Of a stretch of 64,000 bases of DNA, positions 23,182 through 33,531 are shown piece by piece. Every line of letters begins with the position of its first letter. The stretch's first letter is position 1. Both the position numbers and the translations under genes were made by a program. The notes below the pieces were generated by a model. It did not search any database and had not been told where the DNA came from. It saw only the letters and a list, made by a program, of their open reading frames with translations. Source of the stretch: Linepithema humile (lineage: Eukaryota; Arthropoda; Insecta; Hymenoptera; Formicidae); NCBI RefSeq assembly GCF_040581485.1, contig NC_090130.1, positions 15,813,656 through 15,877,655 of the forward strand, read 5' to 3'.

Positions 23182-23760
23182 ATGGAACTATATTGCAAAC
23201 CACCAAAAGGACTAAATCTAAATGGAAATATTGGTGAGAACTGGCGCAAGTTCAAGCAAAGTTTTGATATATTTCTAAAAGCATTAGACAGTATTAATAA
23301 ACCAGATGAAGTTAAAGTAGCTATACTACTAAATATTGTTGGTGAAGATGATATTGAATTATACAATACATTTAATCTCCAAGAAGCAGAAAGGAATGAC
23401 TTAGCAAAGGTGTTATAGTCTTTTGAAGAATATTGCATTCCAAAGAAAAATGTTGTATATGAAACATTTAAGTTTTTCAACAGACTACAACAAGAAGGCG
23501 AGAAATTTGAGAGCTTTCTAACAGAAATAAAGAAGCTGAATCAATCATGTGAATTTGGAACTATGACTGACAGAATGATCCGGAACAAGATTGTATTAAG
23601 AATAAGAGACAAGGTGCTGCAAGAAAGGCTCCTCAGAACAAAAGATCTTAATTTACAAAAGGCAATTGATTACTGCAGAACTGAGGTGTCCAAAGTTCAA
23701 GCGAGAAATCTGCAAGGAGACAAAACAGAAATAGATAGTCTACATAAGAAAGTAACGTAA
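23182..23760 (+). pseudogene. gypsy gag, family related to the one at 15.9 kb
   Basis: MELYCKPPKGLNLNGNIGEN is followed by KFKQSFDIFLKAL, VKVAILLNIVGEDDIELYN, then ERLLRTKDLNLQKAIDYCR. All are clearly homologous to gag of the first gypsy element. A TAG stop lies at 23416-23418. The frame then continues through KKLNQSCEF and ends at 23760 with no zinc knuckle visible. Confidence 0.75.
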
Positions 23761-23959
23761 TCTCAAACATAGGTAGAGGCAAGGTAATGATACAAAAATT
23801 CGACTGTAGAAGATATGGAACAAGTTATAAATGCTCTAAATAAGAATAATATTAGATTTACAAAAAGAGGAGATTCTTCTAGTATTAAGAGGATTGCAAT
23901 CTTAAATCCAGTATTTTATGGTTATAGGATATTTCTCTACATTTTAGAGTATCTTCTTG

Positions 23960-24525
23960 AGGCCGTATATCAGAGGAAAATCCTCTAAAATCAAGAGGGT
24001 ACTGCTAAAGAGTAGAATATTTTTTTTTTCAGTGATAAAAACAAAAAAACCGAAATCTAGAGTAACAACTGGTGCCGAAGATAGATATATTGTGATTATG
24101 AATAAACGAAACAGACGGCTAATAGCTCTCGAAATAACTGCTCATGTGAATAAAAAGTTAAAAGAAAACAATAAGTGTTTCTACTGTACAAAGAAGACTT
24201 CGAGAAAATAATCTTTTTGGACAAGTAGCTGTTAGAAAACCACTTTTAAGAGCTATAAATAAAACAAAAAGACTACAAAAAGCAAAAAAAACATAAAAAT
24301 TGGAGTTTAAGTGACCGGAAAAAGGTGTTATAAAGTGATGAATCTAAGTTTGAAATTTTTGGGAATAAACAAAAGACTTTTGTACAAAGAGTAATAAATG
24401 AGAAATATTCCAGCCAGTGCATAGTTCCATTGTGAAACACGGTGAAACACGGTGGAGGCTAAGTGATGGTATGGAGGTGTTTTGCAAGGTCTAGTGTTGG
24501 AGATTTAATAAAAGTCGATGGAACC
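23960..24525 (+). pseudogene. Tc1-like transposase relic, middle part
   Basis: The order matches Tc1 proteins: KPKSRVTTGAEDRYIV, then NKRNRRLIALEITAHVN, then LFGQVAVRKPLL, DESKFEIFG, HGGG, VMVWRCFARSSVGDLIKVDGT. Stops and frame changes are scattered through it. It continues the N-terminal part at 21947, so the gypsy relic was inserted into it. The C-terminal third is missing after 24525. Confidence 0.75.
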
Positions 24526-24529
24526 GGCC

Positions 24530-24870
24530 CCCAGAAACCGTCCTCCGTTCTTGCATATGAGCATACTCGTATACCACCGAGAATACTCGGCTCCGATTCT
24601 TCCGTACGAGCGTCCTCGTACACTACCGAGAACACTCGGCTCTACATCCGACTTGAGATCACCACAGGACACGGGCAATACGCGTGTCCTCGCTCCCGTC
24701 TTCATCCGTTCAAAATCAGTTCCTTTCATCCGGCAGACAATCGCGACTAGCGACCTATCGTTTTGATCAATAATCGAATCAACGCGCACGTGCCCGAACG
24801 ATCTACCGGTCCGATCGATAATCGACGCAAGTCACACGTGTCGACCAACGCACTCGCTATCTAGCGCTCT
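24530..24870. other. GC-richer non-coding segment with short duplications
   Basis: Two similar stretches (ACCGAGAATACTCGGCTC at about 24577 and ACCGAGAACACTCGGCTC at about 24626) each contain a small palindrome. No gene is supported. The open frames through it lack motifs. Confidence 0.4.
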
Positions 24871-25076
24871 AGTAACAATAGAGCACTAAAGATGTAGGTA
24901 TTCTCACGTCTGCTCACGTCTCCGCAATTTTTGTTCCATTCCCCCACTCCTTGCCCTCTCGCCTCTGTCACTGAGCTGAGAAGTTTATGATGATTAGGTT
25001 ATGGTTTCTAAGCTGCTCGAACTCTGTGTTTACATGTATTTTGATTATCCAACTGTGAACAAAAAAAAGATACAAA

Positions 25077-25612
25077 ATGCCTCGCTGCGTTGTGGTGAAT
25101 TGTACCAATAGAACAGAAAAAGGCGCTCGATTATTTTTGTTTCCTGCTGATGATGTTTGTCGTCAGCAATGGATATGTAATCTCCACAGAGAGTCTTGGA
25201 CACCAACTAAATATTCGCGCCTCTGTGAAGTAAGTTTATTCTCTTAAATTTTCAATTTATGTAGCTTTTTCTGTTTGTTTAGAATCATGGATCGTTTTTT
25301 TAAGTGTAGTTTAGATTTGTCACCGTTTGAAATTACATAAATATGAATAACTGTAATCAATAAGGACATTATCTTATAAGCAGTTTTTTTATTTCAGAAA
25401 CATTTTGAAGAATCACAGTTTGAGACTGGTCGAGCAGATAATTGGCGAAAATTAAAACCAAACGCCATACCAACACTTTTCGATATACCTGATCCACCTA
25501 CAATGAATAAAAATGAAACAGATGAACCAAATACAAATGTCACTGCTGAGAAAGACGTAAATTTTTTCATTAAGAGGATGCTGAAGTCATATTGTTACCG
25601 ACCGAACTTCTA
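25077..25612 (+). pseudogene. THAP-domain protein, left arm, two exons
   Basis: Exon 1 is 25077-25229: MPRCVVVNCTNRTEKG, LFLFPADD, QQWICNLHRESW, then a GTAAGT donor. Exon 2 starts at 25398 after TTTCAG and gives CEKHFEESQFETG, then KLKPNAIPTLFDIPDPP. The C-x4-C and C-x2-H zinc ligands and the AxPTLF box of THAP DNA-binding domains are present, and the splice joins in frame. The frame stops at 25610-25612 in unrelated sequence, so the transposase body is missing. In P elements this domain binds the element ends. Confidence 0.8.
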
Positions 25613-26154
25613 ATTTTTTGGAAAGTATGGCATTTTTTATTGCTTTAATAGAATTACAAATCCTTTGGTGTAAGTAAAGTGCACATGCTAATCTTTCGGT
25701 GGATAGTGAAATTTAAACGAAAAAATAAAAAAAATTTTTGAAAATTTATCGACAATGTCACCTCAAAAAATTATATCTTTTATATCAAAATTATACTGCT
25801 TCAATCTGCAAAACAAGAGTGTGTGCCGAAGAAGAGCGTATGAAACAATAATGGAAAACCAAAAAAATAGAGCTTAGAGACTTATTTTCAAAATGCCATA
25901 CTTTTCCAGATTTATGCAAAGCATGCGTGCAATATAGAAGAAAATGGTAAAAAAGAGCTATAGATTAGTTCCGCGATTTTGGGATAGAGGCGCTATACAG
26001 TTCTCAGTGCTATCTGTCATATACAGAATTTTTTAGGTTAGTTATGTGTGTTAGTTGTGCGTGTGTGTGTGTGTTTGTGTTATGTGCTACAAAACCCGGC
26101 TGAAAAAAATGGGTTGAAGGCACTCTGAAGGATAAAAAAGTGTATGTATTATAC

Positions 26155-27280
26155 ATAAATTTTGCAACATTTTTGCAAATATTTATATTATTTAGTTACA
26201 TACATTCATATTCTAATTTCTGTAAAATACTTTTATTCATGTGCTTCATGTGTTTATATTATATATATTATGTGCTCCATATTATGTATATTCACATCAA
26301 AGTATCTATGTAAAAAGTTAATATTATTTTGTATATTGTATATATTTTTATAATAAATGTATATGTCATATAACTTATTTATAAAGCATGAAATATAAAG
26401 GTATTTTTAGTTTCTTGTATGTATCACTTGTAAAAAAATTTGGATAAAAAAAACATTAATTTTGTGACTTGCAATAATCTGTTTCAATATATACTTCTTT
26501 TAAATACTGATAATTAGCCTTATTTTATGCGTTTACCTTGGTATCTAAAATACACATCAAAATGTAAAATTAATTTCTAGTTCAGTAGAAAAAAAACATT
26601 GTAGTCTTACACCAGAGAGGAATGGTAAAATATCATGTATATGTAATAACAAATAAATCACTCTTCCACTGACATTATACACAACTTTGCAGAAGTAATT
26701 TTATTCTGTGAATTTTGAATGTGTGGTGCAGTTTAAAACACACAGTCAAAATATGTTTATATTTTTTAAATAATAGTTCTGATTTTTCATGAATCACAGT
26801 GGTTTTATAAAATGTTCAATTTTAACAGTTTTTATTAGACTGTACTTTAGACAATATTATATTTTGCTATTTCTCTCTGTTGTAAGACAAGAATGTTTCG
26901 TTTCTACTGTAATACAAATACATTTTCGATTTTGATACGTATTTTAAATACCAAGTTAATCACATAAAATAAGGCTAATTGTAAGTATTTAAAAGAAGCA
27001 TATAATAAAACAGATTATTGCAAGTCGCAAAATTAATGTTGTTTCTTTTATCAAGATTATTTTACAAATAATAGACACAAAAAAATAAAAATATCTATAT
27101 ATTTCATGCTTTAGAAATAAAAAATATGGCATATATCATACATTTATTGTAAAAAAAGTATACAAAATGATGTCAATTTCTTAGAAAGATATTTTGATAT
27201 GAATATAGATAATATGGAGCATATAATATACATTATATATATACATAGAGCATATGACGTAATAAAAGTATCTTACAATA
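26155..27280. repeat. large imperfect palindrome inside the P-like element
   Basis: Left arm about 26155-26580 and right arm about 26920-27280 are inverted copies (for example TGACTTGCAATAATCTGTTT at 26465 against AAACAGATTATTGCAAGTCG near 27008). The unpaired centre is about 340 bp. No ORF is supported. Confidence 0.65.
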
Positions 27281-27293
27281 AAGAATAAGACAA

Positions 27294-27970
27294 GCCAGAG
27301 GCGGTTTTCTCGTGGACTGGCATTAGAAAATTCTTATTCTTGTTTTCAAGCCAGAGGCGGTTTCCTCGTGGACTGGCAATATAGAATAAGACAAGCCAGA
27401 GGCGGTTTTCTCGTGAACTGGCATTAGAAAAAAATTCTTATTCTTGTCTTCAAGCCAGAGGCGGCTTTCTCGTGGACTGGCAATATAGAATAAGACAAGC
27501 CAGAGGCAATCTAACGTCAGCTAACAATTTTTAATAAATATAGTCAGAGGCGATCTATTGTGAGCTGACAATTTTAAATAAATATAGTCAGAGGCGATCT
27601 AACGTCAGTTGACAGTTTAGAAGAAAAAAAGCTAAAGGTGATTTATTCGTGAACTGGCAAATTGTAAGAAATATTGTCAGAGGCGATCTATCGTGAGCTG
27701 ACAATTTTTAATAAATATAGCCAGAGGCGATCTAACGTCAGCTGACAGTTTAGAAAAAAGACAGCTAAAGGCGATTTATTCGTGGACTGGCAAATTGTAA
27801 GAAATATTGTCAGAAATGATCTAACGTCAGCTAACAATTTTTAATAAATATTGTCAGAGGCGATCTAACGTCAGTTGACCGTTTAGAAAAAAGAGAGCCA
27901 AAGACGATTTATTCGTGAACTGGCAGATTTTAAGAAATATTGTCATAGGCGATCTAACGTCAGCTGACAG
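27294..27970 (+). repeat. 44-bp hairpin satellite, about 15 units
   Basis: Fifteen units each carry a pair of short inverted arms about 17 bp apart. The left arms are GCCAG, GTCAG or GCTAA and the right arms CTGGC, CTGAC or CTAAC. Spacing is 44-45 bp in the main part (56-59 bp near the left end). From 27586 on the units form a three-unit higher-order period of 133 bp; the GCTAA or GCCAA units sit at 27630, 27763 and 27896. The arm bases often change together (GCCAG with CTGGC, GTCAG with CTGAC). Confidence 0.8.
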
Positions 27971-28289
27971 ATTTGAAGAAATACGTATTTATTTTAGTTA
28001 GCAATTTACTGCACGTGTGGTCTGTTTATATTTTATCAGATAATTTATAAGGTCATTTAACCTTTTTTCTCGCAATTAAAATTCTAGCGTATGGCTGAAT
28101 GATGTACATACGAGACAAAATAGACTTATACAAGGTTTCTAATAGATATAAGTTAGATATGATAAAATATTTTATTTGAAAAATGTATGTATAATACTAT
28201 ATATCTAATTGGAAAAATATGTTATATGCTTTTCCTAAATTTATTCTTATGTAATTAATACAAAATAAATAAATAAGTTAATTAATTAT

Positions 28290-28445
28290 TGAATACATAC
28301 ATATACATATTGAATATAGTTATCTTTATTTTGTATTTTATATAACTGAAATGATATATACTTCCATTATTTCAGTCATTATCATATAAAATACAAAATA
28401 AAGATAACTATTTATTGAATATATGTGTATATGTATATATTAATT
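28290..28445. repeat. short A+T-rich palindrome
   Basis: TATCTTTATTTTGTATTTTAT near 28320 is repeated inverted near 28387. The centre contains CTGAAATGATATATACTTCC. Arms of about 60 bp. Confidence 0.6.
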
Positions 28446-28880
28446 AATTGATTAATTAGTTATTTAGTATTTACTACATAAGGATAAAAATAACAAAAGT
28501 ATATGACATTTTTCTTCAGTGATATATATAGTATTATATGTATATTTTTCATTTATTATTTTGTCATATTTAGTTTGTATTTATTTGACACCTTGTATAC
28601 GCTTATGTTTTCTCGGACATTATATTGCAGCCTTGCAACGAAATTTCAGTCGAGGAAACAAGCGCAAGCATCGTTTGTTTACAAACTTTCGATGACACAC
28701 GTACACAGACCACACGTCAGTGTAGTGAGTCACCACTACAAACAAATGCGTACACACGGACCTACGCGGCATAGGTCCGTAGGCTGCGCCGATAATGTCA
28801 TTTCATTTTTAGTACCATCGAAATGATGGCGCTTTCGCGTCGGAGTTCGCCCGTCACTTCAGCATCCTCTTAATCTTATG
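28440..28880. repeat. dispersed repeat; unoccupied paralogue of the 49-54.7 kb locus
   Basis: This stretch matches, piece by piece, 49315-49373, 50567-50627 and 54387-54715. It includes ATATGACATTTTTCTTCAG, AGTATTATATGTATATTTTT, and the CACACGTCAGTGTAGTGA and GATGGCGCTTTCGCG regions. It lacks both elements that are inserted in the other locus, so it shows the pre-insertion sequence. Confidence 0.75.
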
Positions 28881-29006
28881 TTTATATTTAGTCACTCGTA
28901 CGATGTGTACAAGAGTATTAGTCACGCCCATAAATATAATAATAATAAATAAATAAATAAATAAACAAACAAATTAATATATCATTTCTTTTACCTTACT
29001 GTAATG

Positions 29007-29451
29007 CAACGCTCGGAATTAGTTGCACATTTCGAGCCGATTCAGGAGACGACGCCTCCTGTTCCCCCACTACCGCCCGGCCGCTGGCGGCCGAGCCGCC
29101 GATAGCTCTGGCTTAGGAGCGTTTTATATTAGAAATAGGCTGAATTGTTTAGGCATCTCTCAGGAAATCGTAACATTTTCTTCACTACATAAATAATGTT
29201 TATTTTCATTAATACATAATATATATATATATATATATTTAATTATTAATAAAAATAAACATTATTTATGTAGCAAAGAAAATATTACTATTTTCTGAGA
29301 GGTGCCTCAACAACCCAGCCTATTTCTTATATAAAACGCTCCTGCGCCAGAGCTATCGGCGGCTCGGCCGCCAGAGGCCGGGCGGTAGTGGGGGAACAGG
29401 AGGCGTCGTCTCCTGAATCGGCTCGAAGTGTGCAACTATTTCCGAGCGCTG
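29007..29451. mobile_element. hAT-type foldback MITE, family C
   Basis: A perfect 8-bp duplication CTGTAATG flanks it (28999-29006, 29452-29459). The termini are CAACGCTCGGAATTAGTTGCAC and the inverse of CAGCGCTCGGAAATAGTTGCAC, related to but distinct from family B. GC-rich arms contain CGGCGGCTCGGCCGCCAG-like sequence. The centre is an (AT)n-rich loop near 29220. It lies at the inner edge of the right THAP arm. Confidence 0.9.
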
Positions 29452-29463
29452 CTGTAATGTATC

Positions 29464-29955
29464 ATAGAAATTTGCGTTTTTCTCAGCAGTGGCATTTGTA
29501 TTTGGTTCATCTGTTTCATTTTTATTCATTGCAGGTGGATCAGGTATATCGAAAAAAGTTAGTACGGCGTTTGGTTTTAATTTTCGCCAATTATCTGCTC
29601 GACCAGTCTCAAACTGTGATTCTTCAAAATGTTTCTGAAATAAAAAAACTGCTTATAAGATAAATGTCCTTATTGATTACAGTTATTCATATTTATGTAA
29701 TTTCAAACGGTGACAAATCTAAACTACACTTAAAAAACGATCCATGATTTTAAACAAACAGAAAAAGCTACGTAAATTGAAAATATAAAAGAATAAACTT
29801 ACTTCACAGAGGCACGATAATTTGGTTGATGTCCAAGACTCTCTACGGAGATTACGTATTCATTGCTGTCGACGAACATCATCCGCAGGAAACAAAAATA
29901 ATTGAGCGCCTTTTTCTGTTCTATTAGTACAATTGACCGCAACACAGCAAGGCAT
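29464..29955 (-). pseudogene. THAP-domain protein, right arm, two exons
   Basis: This is the inverted copy of the left-arm exons. On the minus strand, exon 1 is 29955-29803 (starting MPCCVAVNCTNRTEKG) with a GTAAGT donor. Exon 2 begins at 29634 after TTTCAG with KHFEESQFETG and continues to about 29464. The zinc ligands are retained. The two arms have diverged by several substitutions, so the inverted structure is not very recent. Confidence 0.75.
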
Positions 29956-30228
29956 TTTGTATCTTTTTATTGTTCACAGTCGGATAATCAAAATACACGT
30001 AAACACAGAGTTCGAGCAGCTTAGAAGCCATAATCTAATCATCATAAACTTCTCAGCTCAGTGACAGAGGCGAGAGAGCAAGGAGTGGTGGAATGGAACA
30101 AAAATGGCGGAGACGTGAGCAGACGTGAGTATACTCACGTTTTATAGTGCCTTAGTAACAACCGCGGCGTCCGTGCTTGCGCCGACGCTTCTGCGTCACC
30201 GTACGTCACCCAATTCGCGCCGCCTTAC

Positions 30229-30447
30229 ATCCCCAGTAAACATTCGATATTCTATGTATATACATAAAATATCCATAATGTGAAAAAAATGTACTGTATA
30301 TACTATGTACATACATATGATATACGCTGATGTAGACACATTTGTGGATATACATAGGATATCGTATGGATATACATACAATGTATATTCGAACGAGATC
30401 GCTGTCTGTATATACATAGAATATACCTCGTGTACATTCCATGTATA
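30229..30447. repeat. TATACAT-rich dispersed repeat, segment 1
   Basis: Starts CCCAGTAAACATTCGATAT and consists of diverged subrepeats such as GGATATACATAGGATATCG and GTATATACATAGAATATACC. The same family recurs at 31928-32090, 33532-34386, 36589-36765 and 42377-43310. The CCCARTAAACATT ends occur in both orientations, so this may be a TIR element with internal subrepeats. Its TSD could not be established. Confidence 0.7.
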
Positions 30448-31927
30448 CAGGGTGTCCTATTTTACGTGAGACAACTAAATATTTCGAAAAATAAGCATTG
30501 TACGAAAAAATGTCCCAAATAAACTTTTAATATTATCAAGGAGAACGTCTGCCTGTGTAAAAATTAACCCGCCCCCACCGCCCCTTGGGGGTGGGGCGGG
30601 TGGCAACTTTGAAATTTTAAATGGGAACCCCCATTTTTTATTGCAGATTCGGATTCCTTGGAAAAAAATACGTAAGTTTTGTCCGAGACATTTTTTTGAA
30701 TTGTGATAAATGGCGTTGTAATCAGTGAAAATTAGTTTTTGCCATTTTCTCTCACCATCGGGGTGCTTTATTTCGGTGAGTCCTCTTGCCTCTCACTATT
30801 CAGTTACAATAAATGCTTGAAATGATGACCTTCCATTTTGATGCATTTATTAACTCGAGCTTGGAATGCTTGTACACATGTAGAAAGTGTATCTGGCGTT
30901 ATTTGTACGCAAGCATATCTAATACGTTCCACCATGTTTTCTCGAGTATTTGGTACTTCTGTATACACTTTTTCTTTAAGGTAACATAAAATTATTTCAA
31001 CTTTCAAAATTATTTCAAAATTATTTCAACTTTTTCCTCTAAATAATCCATTATAAATAATCCATTATTTATTTGCTGAAATAAAGAACGCGTTCGTAAA
31101 AATACAAGTAGCTAGCGTACCAAAACTATGAGGCATCTACATATGTAGTAAATTTCTGAAATACTGAAAAGGAGAAACAAAATAAATGAAAGAAATTAAG
31201 TCAGAACAATTCTTCAATAACTGGATTCTTTAAATTTCAAGTCAAGTAAATTTCAGTAATACGTACGCTAGCTACTTGTTTTTTTACGGACGCGTTCTTT
31301 ATTTCAGCAAATAAATAATGAATTATTTATCTTTAGAGGAGAAAGTTGAAATAATTTTGAAATAATTTTGAAAGTTGAAATAATTTTATGTTACCTTAAA
31401 GAAAAAGTGTATACAGAAGTACCAAATACTCGAGAAAACATGGTGGAACGTATTAGATATGCTTGCGCACAAATAACGCCAGATACCCTTTCTACATGTG
31501 TACAAGCATTCCAAGCTCGAGTTAATAAATGCATCGAAATGGATGGTCATCATTTCGAGCATTTATTGTAATTGAATAGTGAGAGGCGAGGAGACTCGCC
31601 AAAATAAAGCACCCCGATGGTGAGAGAAAATGGCAAAAACAAATTTTCACTGATTACAGCGCCATCTATCACGATTCGAAAAAACGTTTTGGACAAAACT
31701 TACGTATTTTTTTCCAAGGAATCCGAATCTGCAATAAAAAATGGGGGTTTCCATTTGAAATTTCAAAGTTGCCACCCGCCCCACCCCTAAGGGGCGGTGG
31801 AGGCGGATTAATTTTTACACAGGCAGACGTCCCCCTTGATAATATTAAAAGTTTATTTGGGATATTTTTTCGTACAATGCTTATTTTTCGAAATATTTAG
31901 TTGTCTCAAGTTAAATGGGACACCCTG
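30448..31927. mobile_element. mariner-derived foldback built from two 3' ends
   Basis: TA flanks both ends (30446-30447, 31928-31929). The termini CAGGGTGTCC are inverted. Long arms (about 700 bp each, meeting near 31200) both encode the C-terminal part of a Tc1/mariner transposase: ENMVERIRYAC to FQARVNKCI, on the minus strand at 30804-31007 and on the plus strand at 31368-31571. There is no DDE core. It mirrors the element at 8714, which is made of two 5' ends. Confidence 0.85.
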
Positions 31928-32090
31928 TATACATGTAACGTACATACATACGATATACGTTGAGGTAGATACATTTATGGATATACATAAGATATCGTAT
32001 GGATATACATACAATGTATATTCGAACGAGATCGCTGCCTGTATATACATAGAATATACCTCGTGTACATTCCATGTATATACATGTAAC
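31928..32090. repeat. TATACAT-rich dispersed repeat, segment 2
   Basis: Continues the repeat interrupted by the mariner foldback at 30448; the sequence on both sides shares the TATACATG junction. The last 8 bp are the left target duplication of the next element. Confidence 0.7.
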
Positions 32091-33523
32091 CAAGGTTGGG
32101 AAAGTTACTTTATAAAAGTAACTCGTTACAGTTACCGTTCTTTTTTCTAGAAAGTAACTCGTTATCGTTACTCGTTACCAAATTTAAAAAGAAACTCGTT
32201 ACCGCTGCCGTTACTCAAAAGATAACGAATAGTTACAATTTCCGTTACTTTTTTTATATATAATACAAATTTTATGCACAATTTTTCTAATACAAGATTA
32301 AATTAAACACTACAAATTTACAGTAAACATTAAAAATTTTTAAACATTATTTTTCATTAAAGTAACAAAAATGATATAATTTTAATAATGATATCGCTAT
32401 TAATATAAAATGTAATAATTTTAATAATATATAATAAAAGTAATAATTTTGATAATAAGATATTTTAAATAAGAAAAATTTTTAAAAAATAAGTTGTAAA
32501 CCAGCTTTTTTAAATATTTTTAGATGCTGTAAATATAAATTAAAAAGTTTTCTTATTGTTACTTTTTCTATAAATTCGTAGATATATAGCAGTGCTCGGA
32601 ATTAGTCTGAACATTTCAGCCGATTTCCGTGGTATACGCCTCCTTTCCTCTCTTTACCGCGCGCGCCGCAGCCGCTAGGGCCAGCGCCGCAGCCGCTAGG
32701 GCCAGCGCCGCCGAGCGTTAGGAGCGGCACTATCTGATTAGGTTCTGTAAGTAGGTTCTCCCTATTTATTAAAATTAAAAAAAATTTATTAAAATTTATT
32801 AAAAATCAATTTTTATTTTTAAATTTATTAAGTGGAAATATTTCAATAGATTTCTACGTCACCCATGAGGAACTAATACTGACACGTTTTTCAAAAAGTG
32901 GTTTCTATCTACATTATTGCATCAATTGTTCATTCTCATAAAAGGCCAAGAAAATCTAATTAAGAAAATCTCTTTTATATATATATTTTTTTTAAATTAA
33001 GAATTTATTTTTATCTTTAGTGGAATAGGTCTACGGGAAAAACCACTTAAAAAAAAAACGCTTCAGCATTAGTATCTCATGGGTGACGTGGAAATCTATT
33101 GAAATATTTCCACTTAATAAATTTAAAAATAAAAAATTTATTTTTAATAAATTTTAATACATTTTTTAAAATTTTAATAAATAGGGAAAAGAACCCACTC
33201 ATAATCAGATAGTGTCGCTCCTAACGCTCGGCGGCGCTGGCCCAAGCGGCTGCGGCGCGCGCGGTAAGGAGAGGAAAGGAGGCGTATATCACGGAAATCG
33301 GCTGAAATGTTCAGACTAATTCCGAGCACTGATATATAGAGTAAATTTGAAAAATGTAACAATAAAAATAACTGTTAAATTCGTTACTCGTTACCGAAAA
33401 ATGTAACAAAGTTACTTTTTTCGTTACAAAAAAAATTTGTAACGCCGTTACCGTTACAGTTACCGAAAAAAAGTAATTATAACGGTAACGGCGTTACAAG
33501 TAACGCATTACTTCCCAACCCTG
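32091..33523. mobile_element. hAT-type MITE, family D, interrupted by family B
   Basis: A perfect 8-bp duplication CATGTAAC (32083-32090, 33524-33531) flanks termini CAAGGTTGGGAAAGTTAC and the inverse of CAGGGTTGGGAAGTAATG. The arms are rich in GTAACTCGTTAC-like motifs. A family B MITE with its own duplication sits inside at 32590-33331. Without it the element is about 680 bp and has no coding potential. Confidence 0.85.
32590..33331. mobile_element. hAT-type foldback MITE, family B copy 2
   Basis: An 8-bp duplication ATATATAG (32582-32589, 33332-33339) and the same CAGTGCTCGGAATTAGTCTG termini as at 11529. A short tandem duplication of GCAGCCGCTAGGGCCAGCGCC is present near 32670 and absent from copy 1. 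Nested inside family D. Confidence 0.9.
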
Positions 33524-33531
33524 CATGTAAC

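Larger units (their letters stand above)
22302..23800 (+). mobile_element. second Ty3/gypsy relic, 5' part only
   Basis: A probable 5' LTR (about 22302-22480) ends in AACA and is followed by a primer-binding-site-like TGGTGCAGTCG at 22481, nearly the same as in the element at 15.6 kb. The gag region starts at 23182. No pol or 3' LTR is seen. The leader is about 700 bp against about 140 bp in the other element, because of an LTR-like insert at about 22650-23132. The relic separates two parts of a Tc1-type gene. Confidence 0.65.
24879..30153. mobile_element. P-like element with inverted THAP-coding arms
   Basis: A perfect 8-bp repeat AGTAACAA flanks the unit (24871-24878 and 30154-30161). The ends are inverted (AGAGCACTA against AAGGCACTA). 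The inverted similarity continues for roughly 690 bp: left about 24883-25570, right about 29460-30150. Both arms encode the same THAP zinc-finger domain. THAP domains and 8-bp duplications are features of P elements. No P transposase catalytic region is visible in the 3.9-kb interior, which is A+T-rich with a satellite and nested elements. It is a non-autonomous derivative formed from two 5' ends. Confidence 0.75.

Noticed and set aside
27294..27970. CRISPR-like array
   Set aside because: The unit is 44 bp with no separate unique spacers, and the setting is clearly eukaryotic. It is a satellite of short hairpins.
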